Assembly: GCA_002315315.1 (NCBI GenBank)
Contig: DCGT01000017.1
Span: forward strand, 4,767 to 14,815
Length of the DNA: 10,049 nucleotides
DNA from: Faecalibacterium sp. UBA1771
GTDB lineage: Bacteria > Bacillota > Clostridia > Oscillospirales > Ruminococcaceae
Reading direction: 5' to 3'
The first letter of the stretch is position 1. Every line of letters begins with the position of its first letter. Positions 1 through 8,400 of this stretch are shown here, piece after piece. Both the position numbers and the translations under genes were made by a program. The notes below the pieces were generated by a model. That model did no database searches. It worked only from the letters and a program-made list of their open reading frames with translations, and had not been told where the DNA came from.

Positions 1-240
1 CAAGAGCGACATTGTGCAGGGAGCGGCGGCAACGGTGCACAGGGAGGCAAAAGCGATATTGTGCAGGAGCGACAGCAACGGTGCACAGGGAAGCAAGAGC
101 GACATTGTGCAGGGAGCGACAGCAACGATGCACAAGGGAAGCAAGAGCGACATTGTGCAGGGAGCGACAGCAACGGCGCACAGGGAGGCAAAAGCGATAT
201 TGTGCAGGGAGCAAATGCAACAGTGTGCCGGGAGCGGAGA
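1..240. repeat. 47-bp minisatellite array, about five copies, runs off left edge
   Basis: Units begin at 6, 53, 99, 147 and 194, giving spacings of 47, 46, 48 and 47 bp; each starts GCGAYATTGTGCAGG. The first five bases are the tail of another unit, so the array continues leftwards. The differences are single substitutions and 1-bp indels (a missing G near 66, an extra A near 134). The last unit (194-240) is the most diverged. Each unit is itself a degenerate dimer of 23/24-bp halves sharing GC(G/A)AC, GTGCA and AGGGA. The period is not a multiple of three and indels are tolerated, which argues against coding. There are no unique spacers, so it is not CRISPR. Function is unknown. Confidence 0.9.
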
Positions 241-370
241 CAATGACAGCACCGCAAACGCAAACGCGCCGTCCTATGTTATACACCGGATTGAGAGTGA
301 AAGTGTCTTTTCCGTGTATCTGTCGTGCGGTATTGTTCCGTATCATCGGCAATCTGTAAAAATACGTTAA

Positions 371-408
371 ATTTAAAAAAGAAGAGAAGTGTTGGCGCAC
401 CTCTCTTC
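371..408 (-). terminator. rho-independent-like terminator reading on the minus strand
   Basis: The arms GAAGAGAAGTG (381-391) and CACCTCTCTTC (398-408) form an 11-bp stem with one A/C mismatch and a 6-nt loop. Read on the minus strand, the stem is followed directly by CTTTTTTAAAT, a proper U-tract. On the plus strand nothing T-rich follows. No minus-strand gene is visible to its right in this window, so its client transcript is unknown. Confidence 0.55.
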
Positions 409-458
409 GACCGAAATTATCTGCTTGTCGTGTGCTCTTGGCGGGGCGCACGGCGCGT

Positions 459-496
459 GAATCCGCTGCATTTGGCGATGCATAAGATGCGGATTC
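459..496. repeat. inverted GAATCCGC boxes forming a hairpin
   Basis: GAATCCGC at 459-466 is exactly complementary to GCGGATTC at 489-496. Inside, TGCAT (467-471) pairs with ATGCA (478-482) around a 6-nt loop, with TAAGAT bulged on one side. The sequence can form a two-part stem or present a pair of inverted protein-binding half-sites. The same core recurs at 594-600 and 2364-2371. Confidence 0.6.
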
Positions 497-546
497 GGGT
501 TTTCATTCGTTACCTTTTGCTTATTTCCGGGATTACGGAAAGGTGC

Positions 547-575
547 TTCGGTAAGGAACGTGTGTTTCTTATACT
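547..575 (+). promoter_or_regulatory. weak candidate promoter for the wHTH gene
   Basis: TATACT at 570-575 is a good -10 hexamer. The hexamer 17 bp upstream, TTCGGT (547-552), is a poor -35. A perfect TATAAT at 619-624 also exists, but it would start transcription almost at the ribosome binding site and has no -35. If the 570 box is used, the GAATCCG box at 594-600 lies just inside the transcript start, where a repressor could act. Confidence 0.3.
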
Positions 576-632
576 CAAATTATACCACCTTCCGAATCCG
601 AAAACAATAGATTATCAATATAATTCGGTAAA

Positions 633-640
633 AGAAGGTG
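633..640 (+). promoter_or_regulatory. ribosome binding site that fixes a TTG start
   Basis: AGAAGGTG lies five bases upstream of TTG at 646. No ATG or GTG in the same frame has a comparable site. The winged-helix domain begins about 20 residues after this TTG, so the start is preferred over the far-upstream GTG at 325. Confidence 0.7.
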
Positions 641-645
641 ATTTT

Positions 646-2028
646 TTGTCGAATATTTCAATAAATTCAATTGCCGGCAGTCGCACCGATATATATGCCC
701 GCGGCTATGGTATTGTAAGCAAGCGTGTTATGTTTGACCGCAGGCTTTCTTTGACTGCCAAGGCGATTTATGCTTATATCTGTTCCTATTGCAATGCCGA
801 CAACCGTGCTTTTCCGTCGAGGGAACGCACGGTGAGTGAGCTTGGAATCAACAAGGATACTTATTATCGTCACTTCGCACAGCTTCTTAATGAGGGCTAT
901 ATCGAGAAATCCCGCACAAAGACGGATGAATGCCGATTTGCGAACAATATTTATACAGTTGTCGACACACCGAAAAAAGGCGAGGGCTACGGTCGTATAC
1001 CTAAATCGGTTATGGTAGACCGCAATTTGTCCGTAAAGGCAAAGGGTATGTACGCTTATTATGTGACCTTTGTGACCTCTGTCGGTGAGAGTGCTTTTCC
1101 GTCTAAGTCGATTGCGATGTACGATCTCGGTATCGGTTCGACCGTTTTTGAAAGATACAACAAGGAGCTCAGTGACAGTGGCTATGCCGATATCTGCCGC
1201 CGTATGCTGTCGGGACGGTTTTCGACAAATGATGTACTTTTAACAGAACAGAAGGATTCCGATAACAGCCGCCGTGAGCGTTTTCTCAAGCTTCAAAAAA
1301 CAGACTCGGAGTTTACAGACTCGGAAAAGACAGACACGGAAATTTCAGACAATAAAAGTACCCCTGAAAAAGAAAACCATGATGATAAAATTACCCGTCT
1401 TAACAGTCGTGAAAAAGAAGAAAAGACGGACAATTCGTCCTCAAAATTCGGCAACGGTGTATTTGCAGATGACGAAAACGTCATCGGATATCGCCGCAAG
1501 AGAGATCTGTTTCGTACATTGCTCGGCAGACAGAACGATTACAAGCATTTTGGAGAAAAGCAGCTTGAGCGACAGGATTATATCATCTCTGAGCTGTTCA
1601 AAAAGGGTTCGGTTCAGCCCGAATGGCTCGCCGACCGCGAGCTTGTCAAAGCGGCAGTCGAGGTGTTGACGGATGATGAGCTGTGCGGCAGCAGGGAAGG
1701 CTACCGCCGGTTTCCCAACGGCGATTGGGAATGGTCCGCATTCTGTCTTTACCGTGACGCATTGATTTCCATACTTTCGGCGGGCAAGCCGCAGATGCTC
1801 GGCGGCAGGCTTGTGGATTCCGACGAGATTCTCGAAAAGCTGTCGCAGTTTGTCAAGGTCGATTGCGAGGGACACGTGATAAGCCTTGAGGAGCTGAACG
1901 GCTCAACCCGCGATGCGTATCAGTTTGCCTGCGAAAACAGCACTGTCAGAAACCCCGAAGCGTATATGAAATCCTGTCTGTGGAGGGCAATGCAGCACCC
2001 GACCGTTATGTACGATGCGGAGCTATGA
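646..2028 (+). CDS. tandem winged-helix replication-initiator-like protein
   Basis: This is a predicted DNA-binding protein of 460 aa. Residues about 20-106 form a winged helix of the HTH_36 type: GYGIVSKRVMFDRRLS, an AFPSRERTVSELGINKDTYY recognition region, then a GYIEKS wing. Residues about 114-201 are a diverged second copy opening with GYGRIPKSVMVDRNLS. A charged linker (about 202-275) contains a TDSEx repeat. The C-terminal part (about 278-460) has RRKRDLFRTLL, NGDWEWSAF and, near the end, NPEAYMKSCLW. It resembles the C-terminal region (DUF6017-like) of HTH proteins annotated as replication initiators in Firmicutes conjugative elements. Family placement is from memory of motifs, not a search. 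It would bind DNA in the cytoplasm, either as an initiator or as a transcription regulator. TTG is chosen as the start because of AGAAGGTG just upstream. It stands alone, with 451 bp before the next gene. Confidence 0.8.
   Translation: MSNISINSIAGSRTDIYARGYGIVSKRVMFDRRLSLTAKAIYAYICSYCNADNRAFPSRERTVSELGINKDTYYRHFAQLLNEGYIEKSRTKTDECRFANNIYTVVDTPKKGEGYGRIPKSVMVDRNLSVKAKGMYAYYVTFVTSVGESAFPSKSIAMYDLGIGSTVFERYNKELSDSGYADICRRMLSGRFSTNDVLLTEQKDSDNSRRERFLKLQKTDSEFTDSEKTDTEISDNKSTPEKENHDDKITRLNSREKEEKTDNSSSKFGNGVFADDENVIGYRRKRDLFRTLLGRQNDYKHFGEKQLERQDYIISELFKKGSVQPEWLADRELVKAAVEVLTDDELCGSREGYRRFPNGDWEWSAFCLYRDALISILSAGKPQMLGGRLVDSDEILEKLSQFVKVDCEGHVISLEELNGSTRDAYQFACENSTVRNPEAYMKSCLWRAMQHPTVMYDAEL
1300..1359 (+). 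repeat. 15-bp in-frame linker repeat (TDSEx)
   Basis: Four consecutive 15-bp units begin at 1300, 1315, 1330 and 1345 and encode TDSEF, TDSEK, TDTEI and SDNKS (residues about 219-238 of the wHTH protein). The first two share ACAGACTCGGA exactly. The repeat sits in the flexible linker between the DNA-binding domains and the C-terminal region. Short repeated acidic linkers at this position are, as I recall, common in this protein group, so this is probably a length-variable tether rather than a folded element. Confidence 0.75.
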
Positions 2029-2105
2029 ATTAACCGTGAGGCTGCAATAATCACAGCAGGCATCAAGCTTCAATACGGGGGGAAATCCTCACCGCGCAAC
2101 ACAAT

Positions 2106-2236
2106 AAATGGGAATTCGAATATATTTGTTGTTTGGTAAGACCAACCGTAAAAAAATTGAATAAATGCTTTTGTATTTAAATGAATATTTCCGAGTAGGC
2201 TTTTATAAAGCCCGTCAAGGTGTTTCCCATTTTTTT
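2106..2236 (+). repeat. 9-bp long-range inverted repeat ending in a T8 tract
   Basis: AAATGGGAA (2106-2114) is exactly complementary to TTCCCATTT (2224-2232), and the right arm runs into a continuous T tract. The 109 bases between contain at least two smaller stems (TTGGT/ACCAA and GGCTTT/AAAGCC). The arrangement could close a compact RNA that ends at the T tract, or terminate transcription from the wHTH gene. The loop is too long for a classical terminator, so both readings are tentative. Confidence 0.35.
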
Positions 2237-2297
2237 TGCCGCGCGGTTTATTCCGAGCGGAGAAGCATACGGGCTTGCACGGCGGTCTGCAATTGTG

Positions 2298-2325
2298 AAG
2301 CAGCTATTAACGAACCGGGCTGCTT
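2298..2325. repeat. 7-bp hairpin upstream of the giant-gene promoter
   Basis: AAGCAGC (2298-2304) pairs exactly with GCTGCTT (2319-2325) around a 14-nt loop. It is followed by TGTAAATCTTTG, which is only mildly T-rich, so it is not called a terminator. Confidence 0.4.
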
Positions 2326-2357
2326 TGTAAATCTTTGTTCATAATATGCGAAATCCA

Positions 2358-2386
2358 TTGTGCGAATCCGCATAACAGCGTATAAT
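2358..2386 (+). promoter_or_regulatory. sigma-A-like promoter of the giant gene with embedded GAATCCGC box
   Basis: A perfect TATAAT (2381-2386) lies 17 bp downstream of TTGTGC (2358-2363), which keeps only the TTG of the consensus -35. The spacer carries GAATCCGC (2364-2371), the same box found three times upstream of the wHTH gene. A protein bound there would block polymerase. The predicted start near 2393 gives a leader of roughly 85 nt. Confidence 0.5.
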
Positions 2387-2466
2387 TTAAATATGGAATC
2401 AATTAGGAAAACGGCTGATACTCGGTGTCGGCGTCACTTTCTTATTTTTCATAAAATATGACTGTC

Positions 2467-2472
2467 AGGAGG
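2467..2472 (+). promoter_or_regulatory. consensus ribosome binding site of the giant gene
   Basis: A perfect AGGAGG sits seven bases upstream of ATG at 2480 and fixes that start. A small TCATA-aaa-TATGA stem (2449-2461) lies just upstream but does not cover the site. Confidence 0.85.
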
Positions 2473-2479
2473 CAACGCA

Positions 2480-5400
2480 ATGGAAGGGCAAAGCAAAACA
2501 AATGAATTACGCAGTTTCTTCGAGGGGAAAATTAATGAAAAGTACGGCGAGAAAATTGATGATTTCATCAATAAAACAACTTCAGTGGTAGGTAATATCA
2601 GTGGAAAATACGTGGTTAGCTGGTATGGCGGCGGCAGGTACGAAGAAATTGAGTTCCGGAATACAGAAGAATTTTTCCAAAAAGCGTCCGAGTACTTCGC
2701 CAAGGGCTGCGGTGTGATGCTGCAACAGATGGGGCTTTTTGAACCAATATTTATCGGATATGATCCCGTTCGAGAAGCCTTCAAGCTTGAGGATTATACA
2801 GATTTGGATATTCGCAGTCACATTCACGACCCGATGGACAAAATCAAGTTTTCCGACGACGAAGAGAAGAAGTATATAGACAACAGGGAAAATGACCGTC
2901 AGCTCGCCGCATTTCTGGCGGGAGACGAGCTGCTTCACGACTATTACAGCACCGAGTTTGAGAACGATGACGCCCGAAAGAAGTTTGTCAAAGACATCAA
3001 TTTTGATGACAGAATTGAGGAGGTGCTGGCGTCCGAGGCATTCGGCAAATTCAAGAAGGAATTCTTATTATCGGGTAATCACGCCGCTTTTCTCACCAGC
3101 CCTGCCAATCCGGAGCGATTCCGCAGCATCCGCAACGAAACAAGGGAAAAAGATAATGAGGCTTACAGGTGGTTTGCGGGACTCAAAAAAGAGCTTGCCG
3201 ATAAGGGCTTTGACCTCGCCGACCCCATGACGGCGGTTATGCTCAGAAGCTTCGATTATAAATTAAATGACAAGAACGAGCTGCTCAGCTTTAAAGTTGA
3301 GATTCCCACCGAAATTACAGAGGTCGACGGCTTCAGCGTTGTCAAAGCTAAGGATCCCACCGCAATTTCAGAGGTCGACGGCTTCAGCGTTGTCAGCGAC
3401 ACAAATCCGTTGCCTAACCTTCGGGAAAAAGTCAACCCCTTTATTGCCCGCGACACAAATCCGCTGGACAACTATCGTAAAAATGTTATCCCCCTTAACA
3501 GCCTGAATGCCGACGAGGTAAAAAAGCTCTACGATGCTGCCAAGGAAGGCAAGCTGTTCTACTACGACAAGGAGGTCGACCGAAATACCGGCAAGCATTT
3601 TTGCTATGTCAAAACAGACGGTCTCTTCGGCTCCGGCTTGCCTGAAGAAGCGAATATTATAGAGCGTGATATACCGGAGCCCCAAAGCAACAACGAAGTT
3701 GAACACAAAAAGGAAAATGACGAAAGAATAAAAAAAGCCGAGGAAACCTTCCCCGGTGCAGCGGACCCCATAGGATTGTTTAACAACGCGTCCTATCAAA
3801 GAATTTTGGAAATATATCAATTAAGCCGTGAGAGCCGGAATAATATGGCTCTTGTTGATGCGAGCTTTGAGTCGCAGCTGCTTAGTGATTACTACCGGCA
3901 TCCCGATTACTACAAAGACGACAAAATGGCGGCTTACCGCATACAGGTGATATATTGGAGCGCCTTCAACAGTTACGACAAACAGCAATATTCCGATGCG
4001 GACCTGAGAGAGCCGCTGCACACCGCCGCCGGCATTGACCGCGAGGACAAACTGTTTGAGGAAATTCAAAAAGCGTTCGGACTTGATGAAATCCCGACCC
4101 TCGATGATATCAACGAGATGGCGAAAGCCGGCTGCTTTACTCACGCCGACGGTACCGTCATCAAAGCAGACGAAGACAATCCGCTCGCGGTGCTCACCGA
4201 GATGACCACCATTTTGAGCAAAATGGACACCTCCGACCGCATCGTCGTCTATGACAAGAGCTTCACGGACCATGAGGGCAAAAATAACAGAATTTGTGCC
4301 TTTGTCAGCTCGACGAACGATGGCGGCATGGCGGTTGACAGAAGCCTGACAATGGGCAACCGCTACGATATTTTCCCGCCGAAAAATTTGGAAAATGCGG
4401 GAGTAACCGACGAGCTGTATAATTTCCTGCAATCTATGCCGGAGGTTTTCAGAGAAGTGGGTCTTGACCCGGCTAACCCCGCCGATTTGATGAGATTCAG
4501 AATCTTAGGAAATAACGAAGAAGGTGTTTTGGGCCGTCTTGCCTTCGGCACACTGAAGCAGGACGAACACCGCGAGGGCGTAGTAAGCTTTACCGGGGAA
4601 TATGAGGTCGATAACGTATTCTCTCAAAATACCGACAGCGTACAGAGAGATTTTGCGAGGGTAAACAAAAGCTCCTTTGCCGGAACCTTTACAATGACAA
4701 AGGAACGGATAGAGAGACTTCCGCACGCCGACATTCATCAGCTCTATATGATAATGGAGGCCGCCAAGCACGAGAAATTGTGTGTTATTCCGGCAAACGG
4801 AGACGTTAAAAGCCTCAAGCCGATAGGGGTTGATAAGACAACAGGTAAGGCGACGGTTAAGCCGTCGGCTGAGGAGCTCAAAGAAAGAAAGGCTGAAGAA
4901 TTAAAGAAACCCAAAGAAGAACTGACTCGAAGCGAAATTTACGGCAGCAACGCCCACGATAGAGCAACCTACATCATATATGAAGATGCCGCAAGGCAAG
5001 CCGGAGAGGATGAGCAGAAATATATCGATGCCATGAACGAGGCACACAAAAACTACGGCATCGGGTATATAATGAAGGACCCGCGTCTTTCGGATATGCG
5101 GTCACGGCTGGGCGAGGCAATGATACGCACCTCAAATGCAAATCTAAGCCGTAAAGAATTTGTCGAACTGGTCAAGCCGAGCATTTCGGAAGAGAACCGT
5201 AATCCCGGCGAGGCAATCAACGGTCTGCTTAAAAAGGCAAAGAAGGGTAAGTATAACTTTGCAAATGTTAAAAAGGGTCTCGTCGACACACGCAGGGTAC
5301 GGCATGAAATGGCGGCAGACATACTGTCCTGCTCGGTCTACGACGAATACACCATGGGGCGGTCCTACCGCAATGCCTTCTCCGATAAAATAAGCGAAGA

Positions 5401-8400
5401 ATTTCAGGGACGGCTTATCAGAGACGGATTGATCGTAAATCAAGACAATCTTCCGACCGAGGAGCAGTGCGCCTTCATCAAGGATAATGATTTGGGCAGA
5501 CTTATCTTTGAGCCGAATGTCGACAACGAAGCGGTATACAAAAATATTGTTACCGCCGTAAAATTCACCGGCAGCAACCTCAACCGCAACGACGCCGGCT
5601 ATGCCGAAAGGCTGCAGCTCCAGCAGGCGGAAATTGTAAACGAGCGTCTCAGACAGATTATTGCTTCCGTCAATTCAATTGATATTAATAATATTGATGA
5701 CAGCACGGTTGTCAACAAGTATTCCGAGCTGCACAGCTACAAGATGTTCTTTGAAAATAAGGAAGCTATCCTGACCGCACTGAGCAGTAATCCCTACTGC
5801 AATCTCGGTCTTATGAGAACGGTGAACGATATCGCCAAGGACTTTGCGTATATCGCCTCCACAATGGAGAAGAAGCTGAGCATAATTGCCAACGACGCCT
5901 ACCCCACCTTCAATTATGCCGAGCTCGACAACCCCGCAATGAAGGCCCGTGTCAAGGAAATGGCGGAGGCTCTCAAGCTTGCGGACGGCGGCACGGACCT
6001 TTCCGCCGAGAAGGATTTGATTGCCAATCTGGAGAAATTGACGAATTCCAAATCGGAGAAGCTGGCGCTTGACCTTCACAAGCGATATGTGCAGGATGCG
6101 GGAGTCAATGCCAGGGATGTATTTTACCTTGACTCCACCGGCAAGCTCTGTCCGAAGAATGAATTGGCGGAGAGGATGGCGCGCGGCGATAAGATATTCG
6201 TGGCGGACGCTTACATAGGCAACATCGTTACCGGCTACACTGCGGACAAAAACGGTACATTGCACCCTGTCAATTTAAGCGAGCAGCCTCGCCACTCCGA
6301 GGATACAACCTTTGAGCAATTTTTGCAGGGTTGTGTGAGTAGGGAGCGGAGCGAGTACGAGAGGCTCGGTATTTTCATCGATGATGCGACCAAAACGGAT
6401 CAAGGATTTCATAGGTCAACGGGTGATAACATCGAAAAAGAAATTTCAGAGCTTTTGAGAAGCGGTAACTACGACGACCAAAAAGTGAAAGAAATCACTG
6501 CAAAATATTATGAGCACCTCAATGTTACGCCCACGCATTTCAGCAAAGAAGAGCTGCTTCATCGCGTGGGATTGGAAAATATCGACTTCGACAATAACCT
6601 TTCCGAGGAACAAACGGAGGAGCGCAGACATCTCAGCTCCCGCGCCATACAGCAGACGGTAAATCTGGCAAAAATGCGCCACTTCTCTGAACCCGACAGG
6701 GATGCCAGGGATAAATTATATGCCGGACTTTCCAGCATCCACGCCAGTGATCCATCAAGAATCGCCTTCTTCCTCAAAAACAACAGCAATGCTCCCGGTA
6801 CCAAGGAGAGCAACAATAAGTTTATGACGGAGTTTGGCGATAAGTGCAGCACCAATCCGCAGGAAGCCGCCAATATGCTTGTGGCGCGCATTGAGGACAA
6901 GCTCGCTCAGATTGACAAATACTTCGGGAAAAGCTATACCGACAGAGAGGTTGTAGATAAGTATCCGGAGATGTTTTTTGCGACGCACGAATTCTCGATG
7001 CATTGGGAAAAGATCAGGGGGCTTATCGATAGCCTTAAAAAAGCAGGTGCGACGTTTAATCAGGAGGATATCAAACGCTTCGAGTTTTATCATCAAAAGG
7101 CGTATGATGTCAGCAATTATTTCGTGCATCGAATAGAAAATATCCTGAACCCCTATTATCGGTACGGAATCGAATTCGAGCTGGGCAAGCAGCTGTATAA
7201 CAATCCGAATCTTAGTGCCAATGCGGAAAGGACCTATGACAAGGACCTTTCAGACTTTGTAAACAACTCGATGACACCGGTTCTCGGGGCAAGCGAAATG
7301 GCGAGGCATCAGCTTATGCATACGCTGGGCGTCTATTCCAAGCTTACCGCCATTGTCGACGGGGACGGTAAATTTTATGACCCGACGAAAAGCGAAGCGG
7401 AGATTGAAGCGGCCGTAAAGAGCGGCAAGGAGCTGTATATTTGGCATGAGGGCAGCGATATTCCCGACACGGTAAAGGTCACCGACCCCTCTAAGCTCCC
7501 GCCCGTAACCGAGAAAACCGATACAGCCGAGAAACTCACCGGATACGAGATAGCGGAGAAGAATATACAGAGGGATACCGGTATTATCAATTCCGACAAC
7601 AGCCTCTCGGAGGCGAAGCGCGCAGCACAGAAGAAGCTTGCCGCAGAACGCTTAAATGTTGCTTCGGTGCTATCCGGCAGTAATCCGAATGAACTCGAGT
7701 TAACCAATGCCCTGCTGCGTATGCTGGCAGTAAATACAATTTTGCCGCAGGTTGATATGATGCCGAATGACGGCGATTTGGGAACGCTGCTGAGTGAAGA
7801 TAATATCAACAATGTTATCGACAGTCTGAAAAAGGATGAGGTTGTCAGGGGCGTCGCCGAACAAACGTCAAAGGACATTATCCGCGACATAACCGATAAT
7901 CCCGGCAAGAAACGCAGTCTGGTATCCGATTATATGTATAAATCGCTCGACACGATGCAGGCGGCAATTAAAGAACGGAAATACCTTATCGACCAGCGGG
8001 AAAACCGCGATAAATACATCGCCGATGAATTGACCCGGGCGGCTTATATCGCCATTGCATCCGCGATAATTGAGCAGAGCAACATCGACAAGACGAAAAA
8101 AGACGAGGTAGTAAAGGCTACCACGGAGACTGCCAAAAATCTCAAGAAGAGCAACGAGTACAAGAGCGCCATTGAAAAGTTTGTCAATGATAATAAGATA
8201 AAGGTTAAAGGAGTTACGGCGCGCGACCGTGGCAATGAGATTAAAGAGCTTGCCGAGGAAGGCGCTGCAGGCATACGCCAAGAAGCAGATAACCTGATAT
8301 ACCGAAATGCCGAAAGTGAATTGAAAACGGCTATCTTCGGTGCGCTCGCGGACCGGATGGTTACCGAGATGTTCGGCGACAGACTGAGTGAACAGGAAAA

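Larger units (their letters stand above)
241..645. other. non-coding region upstream of the wHTH gene
   Basis: No convincing gene lies here. The frame of the downstream CDS is open back to a GTG at 325, but that start has no Shine-Dalgarno and the extra residues look like translated non-coding DNA. The region holds a minus-strand terminator-like hairpin (371-408), a hairpin built from two inverted GAATCCGC boxes (459-496), a 6-bp stem TTTCCG/CGGAAA around a 6-nt loop (524-541) inside a longer imperfect inverted repeat from about 509 to 561, and a third GAATCCG box (594-600). This density of inverted repeats ahead of an initiator-like gene suits an operator or origin, but that role is inferred. 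Confidence 0.6.
2029..2479. other. 451-bp intergenic region with structured sequence
   Basis: No ORF of useful length was found on either strand. It contains small hairpins TTGGT-aag-ACCAA near 2135-2147 and GGCTTT-tat-AAAGCC near 2199-2213, a 9-bp long-range inverted repeat closing on an eight-T run (2106-2232), a 7-bp hairpin AAGCAGC/GCTGCTT (2298-2325), and the promoter and leader of the giant gene (from 2358). I could not match it to a known riboswitch class. A small RNA, a leader or an origin are all possible. Confidence 0.5.

Noticed and set aside
1..245. CRISPR array from the regular repeats
   Set aside because: The whole 47-bp unit is conserved, with no unique spacers between repeats, and the unit itself is a dimer of related halves, as in a minisatellite.
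12..370. Repetitive proteins encoded by the overlapping forward frames at the left end
   Set aside because: All three frames are open because the unit lacks stops. The 47-bp period and the 1-bp indels shift frame every unit, and no ribosome binding site or downstream domain is present.
325..645. N-terminal extension of the wHTH protein from GTG at 325
   Set aside because: There is no ribosome binding site at 325, the added 107 residues read through hairpins and a terminator-like sequence, and a good ribosome binding site supports TTG at 646.
2060..2110. Known riboswitch in the gap after the wHTH gene
   Set aside because: I compared it with remembered cores of TPP, cobalamin, c-di-GMP, glycine and preQ1 classes and found no match. 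The small stem around CGGGGGGAAATCCTCACCG is weak.
3821..4432. 203-aa minus-strand frame and similar long antisense frames (for example 5675-6265 and 7375-7908)
   Set aside because: They lie wholly inside the giant plus-strand gene, show no domain pattern or ribosome binding site, and are explained by codon-position bias of the sense strand.
6986..7003. Metalloprotease-like HEFSMH motif in the giant protein
   Set aside because: The spacing is HExxxH rather than HExxH, no downstream zinc ligand motif was seen, and the segment lies within a helical stretch of the duplicated domain where copy 1 lacks these histidines.
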